Shown one piece after another: positions 36,901 through 50,665 of a DNA stretch of 64,000 nt. Within the stretch, counting starts at the first letter, position 1, and every line of letters starts with the position of its first letter. The position numbers were made by a program, and so were the translations under genes. The stretch comes from Aulostomus chinensis (lineage: Eukaryota; Chordata; Actinopteri; Syngnathiformes; Aulostomidae), in contig JBBMOA010000002.1 in the NCBI GenBank assembly GCA_037954235.1, forward strand, positions 14,738,509 through 14,802,508, in the 5' to 3' direction. Below the pieces are notes generated by a model. The model was not told the DNA's origin, ran no database searches, and saw only the letters and a list, made by a program, of their open reading frames with translations.

Positions 36901-37957
36901 AAATTGATTAACAAGTAGACAGAGAGAGGTGAAGAAGAGCAGATCCCAATGGTGCCGTTCCTCTTATAGAACATACTGTAGAAGATGGGGAAGAGAAATC
37001 TGAGCAGTGTCGTCACACACAGAGGATGGAATCAGCTTTACAGAGACCCCAAACTTTGCTGATAGCAATATGAGCAATCCTTGCCTTCCCTGTCTTCTTT
37101 TTTCACTTATTATTTACCCTCCAGGGACCTGCATTAGTGTAAACAACACTGAGGAAAAAAGCATGAAAACACTGTCCTAGTTTCACAAGGCAACACAAGC
37201 ATCTAAGAAACCAAGTATAATCTTTGCCGTTCCACCATTTCTTCCTTTTAGTATTCCGTTCTTACTGTACGTGTAATATACAATGAAAATAAAGTGTAAT
37301 CTAAAGGGGAGACATAGCTGTGGCTCATGCCCAGTGGCTACACATCAACCATGTACTGTACATCACATCCCGAGGTTCATGTCATCAATGCAAAAATAGT
37401 ACAGGCGCTGGTGTATGACACATCATTTGAAGTTGTTCAAATTGTACTTTTTAAAGTCTAACTCATGATCATTTTTTGAAATAAAATCATTGGAGCTATG
37501 ACTGTGCAGCTTTTCTGCAACTTTTTATTCTTCAGCGTTGAATAAATTCTATGGTGGATGTGAAAATAAGGCTGTTTATTGTCTGTTGAGTCTGCGACAC
37601 GTCCTCTCCTCTCCTCGCTTTGTTATGGTAATATGACAATACATTTTATGTTGGGATGCACAATTATGGGCCTTATTTATGGCTCACTGTTGTGCAGCCA
37701 TGTTGTTTCCACACCTCCTGTGTAAAAAGATCTAATTGCCATGGGTTATTTATTTTTTTATTTTTTTATTTTTTTTGCATGGCAGAAAAAGATGCAAGCA
37801 CTCAAAGAAAATGTGGACTTGCAGTTCAGTTATCTCCCACTCCTCTGATGTGCAGCTTCACAGCACAACTCATGCCTTAGCTTTGGGGACACAGTGTAGC
37901 AGCTCCTTTTTGCGCAGGCACGCTACAGCCCTCCTGTAACAACTGACAATTAATACC
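33901..37957. other. pcdh9 intron, proximal part
   Basis: No further exon seen. 34690-34780 is purine-rich. A degenerate direct repeat (AATCTTCCTTGAAATG at about 35683 and 35876, roughly 193 bp apart) suggests an old duplicated repeat unit. Confidence 0.5.
34278..34306 (+). repeat. CCCCCA-type repeat
   Basis: Short C-rich repeat of CCCCCA/CCCCCCCA units in the first pcdh9 intron. Confidence 0.8.
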
Positions 37958-38486
37958 GGGGCATTTTCATACCTATTGCTCTGGTCCATGTGAGACTAAA
38001 ACTTGGAGTGTTTCCCCCTTGGTTTGTTTACAGACAGGGAAAAGTGAACCAACATGTCTCACGGCAAATTACATGACACCTTCACTGTGTTGGTCAAGTG
38101 TGTTTGGGTGAGGGACTAGCATGTTAATATTCCTAGACCCCCCCCCCCCTTTTTTTTGCATATATATATATACACTCTACTTTTTAAAATTATTATTATG
38201 CCAGCTGTTTGCGTGTACTGTCTGATATCCAAAACTGTTAAGCACACACAGTGCAGAAGCTGCCCGGAACCAGATCAAGCTAAGATTACCTTCAGACTAC
38301 AAACAAAGCATTCCAGAGTTTGTTTGCATCAAGACAAATTAAGTGGAACAGGTGGTCTTGGTCCAGTTTATTTGCCCCACAGCTGATTTTGATTGTTTGT
38401 GTCACAACTGTCCAAACAAACAACACCAAAGGGAGAAAACACACCAGATTCAACTGGACCAAACTAGGCAGGTGTGAAAATGCCCC
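37958..38486. mobile_element. Non-autonomous DNA element with about 17-bp terminal inverted repeats
   Basis: The left end GGGGCATTTTCATACCT (37958-37974) and the right end AGGTGTGAAAATGCCCC (38470-38486) are inverse copies with one mismatch. GGTCC motifs recur just inside both ends (CTGGTCCA near 37981, TGGACCAAA near 38455). The 529-bp body has no transposase and contains a C/T run and a short TA tract at about 38140-38172. A target duplication was not resolved, so the superfamily is open. Confidence 0.6.
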
Positions 38487-40645
38487 CTCAATTCTTGTCG
38501 ATGATTCAATTCAAATTTTTTTTTTGTCCACCAAGACTGATAGGAGTCTGTATCCAGCGTAATTTTCTCTTACTGCTTTGACTATTACAGTAAAAATGGA
38601 CTGATGTCACAATATTGTACAAAATGAGAGGCTGTTAAATAGACTGATGAAGTTTAGGGTGAGAGAGAAAGAGAGACCTGTGGGGGAGAACAGAGCATCT
38701 TCAGTGTCGTATTCCTGGAGTTGTCTTGACAGTACATGTAATGAATGGACACTCTATGCAAACAGGAGTTTGTACAGACCATTGTAATTATGGAACCTTG
38801 GGGGAGTCGTCCTTCTTGTGCAGGTTCATTTGCCACATTAATAAGGGGATTAGTGGTACGTACGGGGGATGATGGCAGCAGGAGAAGTTTGAGAAGATTA
38901 ATGAACTATGACAATGTTGCACCTGAGGGGAAAGTCTGTTGCAATATCTTCTGGGTTATGCTGATACAGAGTTTGGCAGTATGAAAGAAGACGAGGAAGA
39001 GAGGCTGGTGATTGCTGGTGACTGTGATCGTATATCCTTCTCCTCTCATATACTCTAGATGACTATAGCACTTTGAGAAATGGAACTGGATTGAATTCTT
39101 AAAAATAAGCATGAAGATGACATTATAATGCGTACATTTAAAGGTTTAAGCTGAATAAATGAATGAAAACACACTCATTAGCCATTGTTGTGAGTGTATT
39201 TTGTTTTATCTTCCACTGAGTCTGTTTCAAAAATAGGTTCAATAATGAAGCACATTACAATTAGATGTAAATGTGATGATCTCAAAATGTAGCAGATCCA
39301 CCAAACGTGCGTGTGAGAAAAGTTTTTTTTTTCCTTTTTAGAGCTGAATTATCAGCGGAGGATGTGCAGCACTCTTAACCGCAGAGAACATTGTCTTTCT
39401 TAAAAAATTGTCATGTCCTCGATGTCTACCTGGGTAAAAGGAAATGAAATGGTTTGCTGGCGGGACTGAGGTAGTGGGTGTGAGTGCTACCAGAGTAGAA
39501 TATTGCTCCAAGAGGGATTTTTTTTTTTTTCTGCACAAAACAACAAAATAAATCAAAGGTCCCTGTTGGTACACTGGCTGAACTGTGGAGTTCATTTATA
39601 TGTTTTTTTTGTTTGTTTTTTTCATTCCTCTGTTGAGAAAAATGAAGTGCTACTGAGTTTTAATATCAATATATTTCTTTTCCTTCTCTATAACTGCAAG
39701 AGGCAACATTGCCAAAACACAGATGATGGCAAATTACCAGGAATTACATTTAGTATTTGTTGTGTTTATTTGATTATTTGTATTTCTGTTTCCATTTATC
39801 ATACATTTAGTCGGTGAGATGAGATCCTAAATACTATATACAGTTTTGATTATGGCAAATGTCATATATCAAAGGGTGTACAGGATGAGTGTGTGCATAT
39901 GTCATTTTTCTCCTGTCTTTTTTTGTTTGTGTGTTCGTCACTTTTGGCTGCAAACCCATTCATCTCACACTCAACCGTCATCTATTTCTGCAGTTTCTCA
40001 AAGCAAATCGATGATCCATCATCGAGGGCGTATTTCTTTGGGATATTCATGTTTTGCATGAACGTAAAGACTAAGTTGATGTGGCTTTTGTGGCGCTGTC
40101 ATTATTTAAGTCATCTTCATGTTTCCACTAGTCCAAAAAAAACAAAAAAAAACCCACATTGTTTCTGAATCAAACAATTTGACATTCAAGTATCATTCAA
40201 AACACTGCATGATGAGAAAACTGCAGCTTAAAACGCTTATGGGATCAAAAGCTCATCTGATTTCCTCAAATGTACCTAAATCTAAGAGTAGAGGGTGAAA
40301 GAAAATGTTTCTTGACTGCTTGCTTGTCTACAAAATGATATAAAAGACTAAGTTATGATGCTCCATCATTGTTTGAATGCCCCCTCCTCATCCAACATAC
40401 CCCCCTCCCTCCACTCCTCACCTGGCCTCCTCACCCGCTCCTTCCCCTTTCCGCCCCTTCCCCTTGTCCCCTCAGCCCACACCTTTCACCCATGTTTTAT
40501 TGGGGTCAATGCCGTTACATGCAATGTTAAATCACCAAGGGTGTGTTCACCTTTGTGTTCTGATCATTTGTGACAGATGAGAGTGCTTTGTGTTCAGCAT
40601 GTAGCTCCACTGTCGTCCTGTGACTATCCTCTCTCCTCTTTTATC

Positions 40646-40646
40646 A

Positions 40647-40704
<58 letters not shown>
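40646..40704 (+). repeat. (GA)n microsatellite
   Basis: GA run with one GAAAGA interruption. Confidence 0.97.
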
Positions 40705-41734
40705 TGTGGGGGCGTGTCAAATATGGGCAAAAGCGGTGCTGTATGTCCTGACATGACAAACCCAGAGGGAGACACATACTTGTCATTGGGTTGTTGTCTC
40801 AAGTGACACACAGGCCGCTGCTCTGTCACTAGCTTGTGCCAGTGTCTAGGCTAATAGTTGTGATAATGGCATTGGCAGCCAAACCCCCCTCAAGCAAAGA
40901 GCCACACTTGACTTGAAATGTGACTGCCATTGACTGCTCTGCCACTGGGCCTCATAGCTCACAAAGACTCTGTAACCCTCATCATTGTAAATCTTTATTG
41001 TATATATAAGATGTCTCATGTAAATTGAACTCCTGGTAATCTTGCCTATTGTGCTGTGTTAAACAATAATGGACTTACCTTTGTTTTGTTTATTTGCCCT
41101 GCTTTCTCCCCTTTTCATGCTGGGTATCCATTAATTATAAATCTGAAATAAACTCTGCCAGTTATTCAGTGCACTGCAGCTCCTATTCTGTTTTTTTTTA
41201 AAGCCTTATTTGAACAGTGCTATTCTACCTTTATAATTTCATAATAAATGTTTCAAAGACATCATTTCTCGTTTTTAATCTGTCAGTTTGTTCTCGTCTG
41301 TGATGTTGTGATAAGACGTTATGTAGAAACTTGGACACGTTTCAGTCAGCTAGTGTTTGTGAACCAGTTCTAATCAGCATCTGCTCATAAACAAGTGTTC
41401 TGCCTGATTCTGAAGCCAGGGTGTACACTTTAAGAAGCAGAGTGAGATTTTTCAGATCGACCAAGTCCCGTATTTGAAAGTCACCGACACACAAGCAATC
41501 ATTTCACCAGCTAAATTATAGACTGGCTAAATTGTAATTTAACATCAAAAAAAATAAATAAAAAAGAATCAGATATTGTGTTGATATGTCTGTGCAGTTC
41601 CATAGTTCCACACACTGGGTGTAATCAGTACAGTAGCGACTGTAGCTACATCCCGCGATTCATTCCCTCTGTTAATTGTGATAATATGTAAAGGGGTCCA
41701 CTGCTATCTAAAGGTGATATAAACTACAAAACAA

Positions 41735-41762
41735 AGAAGAAGAAGAAGAAGAAGAAGAAGAA
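41735..41762 (+). repeat. (GAA)n microsatellite
   Basis: About nine GAA units in the pcdh9 intron. Confidence 0.95.
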
Positions 41763-42244
41763 AAATCAGAGATTTCTATTTGTTTCTAAATCTTGAAACC
41801 CAATTCTTAAATACTCCTCGTCCTCCTGCAGGCTTTTGTTTTGTCTTTACTCTTGCACCCTTAATCCAATTAACATTTAATTCTGATTGGTGGAGCAGTG
41901 GAAACAGTTACAGCTGAGTGCTTAATTACATCAGTACCCAGATGTACAAAACACACACACAAAGACAGATTCTTTTTTTGTGTGTGTGTCAGATTTATAA
42001 AGCCATGATTCTCATGGCATGCACACAAGCCAGATTTCAACTCTCATCTTCAGCCATGAATGGAGACGTTCCCTTGATTTGTCATTTGGATTAAAAAAAA
42101 CCCAAACAACAACAACAACAACATTGTTTGCACCACACATGGAGGTGATAGACATGGAGGTGAAAACAACAACAAAGAAGAATCGCTGCCTCACCAGATG
42201 TGAACTCCAAATTCTTTAGATGTGACATGACACACAGCTGCAGC

Positions 42245-42245
<1 letters not shown>

Positions 42246-42278
<33 letters not shown>
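42246..42278 (+). repeat. (AAT)n microsatellite
   Basis: Eleven trinucleotide units. Confidence 0.95.
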
Positions 42279-42644
42279 TAAGTTTTGCATATTAAGAGGC
42301 GTTTGTTTGAGTGTGTAAGAAGATAAAAATGAAAGGCAAGCTCTGTGAAATTGGCTGTTTTGTTTTATATAATTCTGTTTCACGTTATATGTCAGACAGT
42401 CTGTAGCATATTGAGCTACTCACACATTCTTCTGTGCTACAGAACAGTTTATATGTCCAGCAACCAGCAGAAGCATGTTTTTCTACATAGAAAGACATGT
42501 ATACAAGAAAAAAAAACCTTGAAGGTCATTTTGATACAAAACAAGTCAGGGAGGCTTGATAAAGTTAGGATATTCATCATGTGTCTTATATCAGTATCTA
42601 ACACAGTCAAAGTCAACCAACAAGAGTTTCTTAATCCACCACCC

Positions 42645-42679
<35 letters not shown>

Positions 42680-42687
42680 GTCATCAT
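42645..42687 (+). repeat. (CAT)n microsatellite
   Basis: About fourteen units with one CGT variant. On the other strand it yields a poly-aspartate frame, which is an artefact. Confidence 0.95.
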
Positions 42688-43344
42688 AATACCAGTCACT
42701 TTGTATTGTGTGTTTCTGCATGATATAAAGGGAAAGAAATCCTGTCAGAACAATCTGTCTTTTGTTCTGACGCTCTATTCACACTCTCATGAGTTAATCT
42801 TCAGATGCCTTCCAGTTTAAGAAGTATAGATGTGTCACCTCTTCGCTGGTTTTGCAGAGGGGGTAGGGGGTGGATTTCAAAGTGCCACGCCAACACATCT
42901 ATGGAAAGTAGGCCTAACTCAGCTTAATCTGTCCACTCTGTTTGAAAGCCAGAAGCACAGCTTAGTCTGCATTTGAGTGAAGAGGAGGGGAGGAAAAAAG
43001 AGGATAAATAAATATATATAGGCTTTAAAGTTTGACCTCATCTATACGGTCACTTTCAAAAAGCTGTGTGCACTTACTGGCTGGAATTTGAAACCTGACT
43101 CCTGACCTGGAGTACAATCATATTGCCTATCCTTTCAGAAGAAAAAAAGAAAAAGTATTGCAACAGAATGTGGTGCCAGTTTCTCCAAATATTTGGCAAG
43201 ATTTCTAAATTTTCTTGAATGTAGATATGATACTGAATTTAGTGAATATACTGTGTCTAGTTTATTTAGTTGCTCTCGTAAAAAAAAAAAAAAATCCTAT
43301 TTGTGAAACTGTCTTCTGCACAAATGGATTGTTATAGGACATTT

Positions 43345-43558
43345 TTTTAGCCTTCACTTTAGTCGTACAGACAACAAATAGGCCTGATGGCTGTTTGTAA
43401 CTCTTTGCTCCTGACATCCGTTGTGCACCTCTTGTAACTGGCAGTCACCCAGGCTTGCAAAGACATTCATGTTATGAGAGGTACACAACATATGTCAGGA
43501 GTTACAAATAGCCATTAGGCTGGTCTTGCTGTCTGTAAGACTAAATTGAGGGCTAAAA
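43345..43558. mobile_element. Foldback (long inverted repeat) MITE
   Basis: The two halves pair over about 80 bp each. The left arm runs from TTTTAGCC at 43345 to about 43432 and includes GTTTGTAACTC and CCTGACAT; the right arm from about 43475 to GGCTAAAA at 43558 includes ATGTCAGGAGTTACAAATAG. The central loop is about 45 nt. No coding sequence is present. A transcript would form a long imperfect hairpin. Confidence 0.75.
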
Positions 43559-45984
43559 TCGTGCTAATCTGAAAGAATGTTTTATGAATGAAGCTCATTG
43601 TCACAGATGAGCCTCCATGCTTGTGTGTTTAGTAAAAGGCGAAAGACAACGATATTGTCAGTTTTCCGTCAAAATATTTATTTCCTTCTTTAAAAAGCTG
43701 AAAAGACAGGACAAAATTATTTTCGTCCAAAAGATTTAAAGTTATTCTCATGACCTCATGCATACGCGCTCTTTGCAGCAGAGTTATAAACCCCTGCGCT
43801 CTCATTGCTCGGTGGCAAAACTTTGTCATCATGAAATTGAGTGCACTTGACAGAGCTTAATGTCCACTCCCACAATTATCCACGCAGGGATGATGTCACA
43901 TGGCTTTTTAACCTCGTTTGGACAGAAAGCAGAGTGATGTTGTCCTTGGTCTTCCACCAGCACCGTCCTCCAAACAGCCCCGTTTCATTAAGCCATTATA
44001 GTAAGTGAATAAAGGCGGCTGATTGATGACCCATACACAGTCAAATATGATTCACTTTAAGAGGAAGAATAAAGTAAGTAAAAGTAAGTTTAAAAAAATG
44101 GATACAACACCAGTAAAATTAGTAAAAGGTTGTGCACTGAAAATACCAACCGATATCCTTCATGATAAAGACATTATTATTTCATGAATATAGCGTATAT
44201 GAGAAACTTTGTCACTACTTCATGTATTGCTAGTTAGTTTAATAAAAGGATGCTAAATATTTTATGAGTTGAGGATATTTTGTGTTTATAAAATGTTCAG
44301 GTGAAGCTGACAAGAAAATATATTGTAATAATAAGTCCACTGTTGGCCTCTGAAGTACAAGTTATCATGAAGGTGAGGAGGCTGCGTATCACACTGCTGC
44401 TCATGTTGAAGTAGGTTACTCCACCATTTGTTGCACAATATGTGTGCTACTCATATTTATTTGCACAAGAAGAAAGCGTCTGCTTGCACTTATATATGTT
44501 ATTGATCTCTGCTGAGACACAGCAGAGATCTCTAATGTGCTGGAAATATTAAGGTTCTAAATAAAACGTCCCTGCAAGAGGTTTTCTTCTTTCTCTTTCC
44601 CACCATCCAGTAACACACACTACTTAGTCATAAAGGTGTGTGTAGGGATAGCATTTCTATAAATACCAGCTTGTGTGTCAAGTGGTGTGTGCATGTTTCC
44701 ACTTTGCACTCATGACTCAAGTCAATAGGGGTTGAATTTCTAATTGAGATTGGTAGCAGAGTGCCGTCAAATGATGGAAACCCACTGTAAGGAGATGTGT
44801 GAAAATTAGTTTTCTAACAATTGGATTTGTCGGAACAGATAATTCCAATAAAATGCAAGGTGATGAAACAATAATGAAAGTAAACAGTTACAGGCAAACT
44901 CAAGACTAGGCATGTGTTTTGATAATGCTTCTCCTTCCTCTTATTATTTTATGGATGCTGTGAGTCATGATGATTATAGACACAGAAGGAAAACAGAATC
45001 AAGGACAACTGAACTTGGTGTTGTAGATACTTGAAGATGCTTCTACTCTCCAACAAGGAGATTCTTGAGTTTTGACTGACATGAGGAAGAGTCCAGGGTT
45101 CTGGCTCCATCCTGTCGTTATCAAGGTCATTGTGGCTACTTGTCACGAGAGCTTTTGACTCACGTCAAAACTAAATACCTGAACTTTAGAGGCATCTTGG
45201 ATGAGAGGCAAACTGTTTTCAAGCACCTTCAACCAAGTCCAGTTGTCCTCGCTTCAATTCTCCTCAGACAACCTGAGAATCGTCTTTTCAGTGAGCTTGT
45301 AGTGAAATATTCCTGCCAAAGCAAGCTGAATGCTGAATTTGTCTTTAGAAAACATATTGACTTTCGTGAATATTCTTCTTACACATGCTGCATGTGAATA
45401 TCTTTCCATGAACTGACAGATGCTTTTTGAACAGCTTCGCTAAATTAGTCATCTGCCTGATGCCATTGCACTGAATTACAATCAGGATCAGTCTGACGCT
45501 TGAAGAAGGCCCAAGAGTTTGAGCCTTGCTCTTTTTTTTTCAATCTACTGTTGACGCACACACACACAGTCATATTTCCCTCTAGTGACAGAGTCTTCTA
45601 GTCCCACTGACATTTTCCTCTTGTGTAATCTTTTCTAATCAGTATCTAGTCACTCTTATTTTTCCTTTGGGTGGAAAAAATAACAAAGGTGAGTGTATTC
45701 ATCTGATTGAATCCCCAAATGCATTTTGACTAGAGACAAAGAAAGAAACTATTTTCATTGTCACAGCTAACAGCCGAGAATCCTTCAGGGCCATTGAGAG
45801 CTCAGTATACAGTGGTATTACAGAGAGGGGGAAGCCCATCTAATGTAAAATACGTGGAGGGTATAGGCGGGTGCAGCAGTCCCACCGCAGGGAACATAAA
45901 TGTCTTCTTTTCTATTCCCTTTTTTTTGTTTTCAAAGCTGATATATTAATACATGCAACCCATGCACACTCAGAAAAAAGTCAG

Positions 45985-46190
45985 CCTAAAGGTTGCAGAC
46001 GTGAGTTTTTGACCAGAGGAGTTTGAGGTTGATCCATGGACAGGAGGGATAAATTAGACCGGGGAGTGAAAACCACCTCTGTGTTGCCCTTGAGGAAGGC
46101 ACTTAACCCCCCCTTGTTCCAGAGGGGTCACATAGTGGGTAAGAATGCTGCTGTAATCGAGCCGCCTCCAGGTGTGAGGGAGGGGAGCTA
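45985..46190 (+). mobile_element. Probable decayed SINE-like repeat
   Basis: AAAGGTTGCAGACGTG and GAGGTTGATCC resemble a diverged tRNA-type promoter region. Downstream, TGTTGCCCTTGAGGAAGGCA, then CTTAACCCCC and TTGTTCCAGAGGGG, are close to a block I know from a common teleost repeat. The ends are not defined. Confidence 0.45.
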
Positions 46191-48304
46191 AATACGATAT
46201 TTAGATACAGTAACTTCCAAAGGCATACCTACAACAAGCATGTTACGTTGAATACAAGCGTAAATATGATTTCATGGGGATTTTGAAGGATTTACATTTA
46301 AGCACATGGAAATGAACATCATGTAAAAGAAAAGGGAACATTCCACATCCTCATAAACAGAAAAGGAAACATGCAGAACTGATATCGTCTTCATAACCAT
46401 GGAGAGCTTCCCTCCAAAAGAATTAACATCTACGGCGAAAAACAAAATCTATTTTCTTCATCTGCTTTGATATTACCTTAGAGTTTCCCTTGACAAATCT
46501 TTGATGTCATAATAAAGCTAATTATGCAGAGAAGCTACTGGTCAAATATTAAAGGTGAAGAAAGTCATCCCAGTGAGTATTTGTAGTTCCAGATGAGAGC
46601 TTTTAGCTGTCTTTGTATCAGCGCTGGGAGGAGTTTGATCCTTCTGATTGAATTGTTGAAGATCACACAATTAAGTATAAATTCTTTCCCTTGGTGAAAT
46701 GAATAAAGCATGTTGATTAACCGGTTTTAATTTAGACTAATTATGTATTTCCTTAAATCTGTACCACATCATTAATAGATTCCCTTCATCATAACAACAA
46801 AGACCAACAACACTTAGCATGAATAGGACATGATTTTCCTTGGCGGAGAGTACATTAGGAGATATGTGTGATTTAGTAGACATATAACGCTCTTCAGGGA
46901 GCTAATTAGATAAGAAGTTGTGATATATGGCTACTTGAAGGATGTGTGTCAACCCACACCGGTTCAATGTATAGACTGCAGATTTGTATTGATGGTGTGC
47001 TTTGTCTTGTGCCTCAGGCATCAGCGCGCTATGTGTAAGCTGTGTGCCTTGCTTTTGTCTAGTGAGTTGAGCAGATAAGGGTTGTGATAAATCTGCCCGA
47101 GAATAAGCTGTCATAGAGGTGCCGCACATGGGAATATTTAACGCAAACATAAAATATGGCTTGTCTGTTGTTTTATCGTCGAGGGTATAAGAAATGGCAG
47201 GGTTTTAAAATACTCTCACCTCCTTATTTTTGCACTTTCTATCTCTGCAGACACTGAAGCTTACTTTGTTAGAGCCATGGAACGGACAAAATGAAAAAAA
47301 AAAGGCAAAAAATAGATTCTTTGCACGGAATGGTGAACCAGCACTTTATCACCACTGAGTAATATGCAGAGGTGTAAAACATTTGGCTAGCTTATTTAGA
47401 TGAAATGATTTATTCCTGGTTTTTCAGATTTAGCTAGGGCTGAATCAAGTAGTGTGTTGGGGACGGAAGAAGGAGGAAGTGAAAATTGGTTTCCCCTATC
47501 TTACGCCACACATAGAGACCCAGCCTCTCTCTCCACAGACTCCCTTCTGACGATAACGTGCGCTGATAATGGATATATGCACCCAGATTTATTTTCTATT
47601 TCCTGCCACAACAGCTTTGCCAAGAAACTTTTTTTTTTCCAAGTATGAGCTCTATTGCTGCTTCAATTGTGACATCCAGAAGCCAGAGCTCCAGCACCAC
47701 AGCGAGGAGGGTGATGTTTTCCATGCACAACATGAAGGAGAGTGTTTTTAGGAGGACGATGACATTTACTGTAACATGTATAGGATGGCTCTCATGGAAG
47801 CTCAGATATAAAAGAGGAGAACTTTATCTTAGCAATGGTGATTTCTCTATCGTGGATAACTAAGAACAGACAGAACTTTAATGGAGAATAACACAAGACC
47901 TATATAATACATAAGATGCACCACTGACTTGAGAAATGATAAGAGAAATGCTTTTTGTACATTTCCACAAAAAAAAACTTCATTAATGTTGCTGTTGAAT
48001 ACAGCTTTATGCACTTGAGCCTAGACCGTGAAAAACATAGTGACTGACTCGTGACTGGATGTGACATCTCAGCCTTTAATTTGCCCTTATTTCCTCTTTC
48101 ATGTCTAATCTTTAAAAAGCTGTGGCTCCATCTGTCATGTGATGTGACCCTGCTACAAGCTTGCTAGGGTGTTTCAGTGTCCCAGAAACCAGCACAGCCT
48201 CTGTCCCGGGAACAATGAGGTTCCTTCACCGCCACAGACTCTGGACTGTAGTTGCCCCGGGCCATACATCACATGGAATCCCCCATGAATAGTGTGCATT
48301 CGTG

Positions 48305-48362
48305 TCTGAGTGTGTGAATGTGTGTGTCTATGTGTGTGTGTGTGTGTATGTGTGTGTGTTCG
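48305..48362 (+). repeat. Imperfect (TG)n microsatellite
   Basis: TG-rich with several TATG and AATG interruptions. A similar imperfect tract lies at about 51018-51062. Confidence 0.8.
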
Positions 48363-49396
48363 TACATTGATGATGGAACTTTATACCCTCACCACTTATT
48401 CAACATTACGCTAAGCTGTTTATGCATAGAGAGCAGTGACTGCCTTGTTCTGGTCCATATCGTCCCTGTAGGAAGTGTGTGCGTGTGAGTGTGTGTCCAC
48501 TTATTAATAGCTCAGCCTCTGGGCTGGTATTCATAACCAGAGCAAGTCAGAAGGGATTTAATGCAACAAACTGGCCAGACTGGACTGATTAATGTCTAAG
48601 AGGAGCGTGTCCTTTGATCTGCTGTTTACTTGCTGATTAGGAGCACCGTTTGAGGACATGTCTGTCCTTTTGACATGGACAGACATTCTCAAGTTGTAAT
48701 ATATCATGAGATTTTAAATTCCTATCATTAGATTCCATTAGTACACACGCAAATCATATCTATTCATTCTAACTGATTTTAATTTTTTTAATCTAGCATT
48801 TTGTTTCTTATTTCACGGTGCTGGCAGACGAATCTAGAATATTCTTCAAGAGGACTGTCCTGGAAATAACCCCAACATGATAGAAAAACAATTTGCTCAT
48901 TATATAAAATACCATGAAGGCATATGGAGTGTTGACGGCACAGCACGGCTCCAAAAATGAGTTAAGACAGCAATCTTTTGCTGTGCAAGCAAAGGTCAGT
49001 TTGTCACATTCAGTTTTGTGCATGAGCACACACACATACATACAGCACATTCTATTATTAATGTGTCTTTTATACAGACCGAACTTGGCCACATCCTATT
49101 ACAAGACATGCTGCTTTACTTTGATGTGCCCATTTCATATGTGTCAGCTGCCTGTTAGCGGTGTCGCTAATGCTAGTGTGACCCTAAACTGCCCTGATTT
49201 CGCATCTCAAGCGGAATGCTGAAGTTTACACCAACCCATGAAGTGACACATTGTAATTAAGCACGCTGATATTTAGAGAAGCAAACTATTCGTGTTGGAT
49301 GAGCAGATTCATTTCAGTTCACGTTGCAACACACCAGAGTTGGTGCTCACAAGCAGAGTAACCGTTTGGACATATAACGTTTCATCTATGGAGAAT

Positions 49397-50665
49397 GAGG
49401 CAAGGCAAACTTATTTGTACAGCACCATTCATGCACAGGGCAATTCATAGTGCTTCACAGAGGGAAAGAGAAATTGAAAGTTAGAATCAGTTTAAAATCG
49501 CAAACATAAATTAAAACATTCAAAAATCATTTGAAATCAATTAAACAGTTTAAGATCAATTCGACAGCAGACAAATCAATATTAAATCAATCCATCAATA
49601 CCAAATCACCCAGATCAATCCCAAATCAATACACGATAAGAAGGCTGCAGTAAACGGCAGTGTTTTCAGCCCTGATTTAAATGAGCTGACACTTTGTGCC
49701 CCCCTCAGAGTTTCAGGGAGTTTGTTCCACAGGTGTGGACCACAGAAGCTGAAAGCAGCTTCACCCTGCTTGGTTCTGACCCCGGGGACGCTGAGTAGAC
49801 CCGTCCCTGATGACCTGAGGGGTCTGGATGCTTCATACCCTGCCAGCAGCTCTGACATGTATTTAGGCCCAAGCCCGTTCAGTGACTTATAGACCAGTAA
49901 CACGATTTTGAACTCAGTCCTTTGACACACAGGGAGCCAGTGCAGTGATTTAAGGACAGGTGTAATGTGGTCCATGGTTCTTACTGCTGGTCAGGACTCT
50001 GGCAGCAGCATTTTGGATGAGCTGCAGGTGCTTGATTGATTTTTTACAGAGACCAGTAAAGACACCATTACAATAATCTAGCCTACTAAGAATAAATGCA
50101 GGGACGAGTTTTTACATGTCTTGTTTAGAGAGAAATCCTTTAATTCGTGCAATGTTTTTGAGATGATAATAGGCTGATTTAGTGATAGTTTTTATGTGGC
50201 TCTTAAAATTCAGGTCTGAGTCCATAACAACACCAAGGTTTCTGGCTTGGTCGGTGGTCATTGAGTCAAGTTGGCTGCTGACCCCAAGCCTTGCGTTTTT
50301 GGGACCAAACACAATGACTTCTGTCTTTTCTGCATTGAGCTTGAGAAAATTCTGGCCCATCCACTGACTGACCTGTAGGATACAGTCACTCAGTGAATGC
50401 AGTGGACTGTAATCGCATGGTGACACTGTAATATAAAGTTGTGTGTCATCAGCATATGAGTGGTAAGAGATGTTATAGTGCTCTATGACCTGGGCCAGTG
50501 GGAGCATATAAATGTTGAACAAAAGTGGCCCAAGAATAGAGCCTTGCGGGACCTACATGTCATCTTTGTTCACTCAGATTCATAGTTCCCAAGCGAGACA
50601 AAGAAGTCACAATCTTTTAAGTAAGATCTGAGCCAATTTAGCACCACACCAGAAAAGCAGAACCC
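49397..50665 (-). mobile_element. 5'-truncated L2-like LINE relic
   Basis: On the minus strand the reverse-transcriptase block VPQGSILGPLLFNIYM (about 50520-50555) leads to the active site SYADDTQLY (YADD at 50445-50456), NFLKLNAEKTEVIVFGP and YHLKNIARIKGF, in an open frame 50112-50522. After a frame change, a second open piece (49595-49975) has HITPVLKSLHWLPVCQRTEF, LWNKLPETLRGA and SFKSGLKT. The 3' UTR ends near 49397 in a typical TACAAATAAG-type terminus. The endonuclease part is missing, and a stop lies just before the VPQG block, so the copy is inactive. Confidence 0.88.

Larger units (their letters stand above)
43559..49396. other. pcdh9 intron with candidate conserved non-coding stretches
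   Basis: No exon seen. 46440-46800 and 46840-47160 are unique, with homeodomain-like cores (CTAATTATGC, GCTAATTAGAT), and are the best enhancer candidates in this part. The SINE-like relic at 46 kb lies just before them. Confidence 0.4.
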
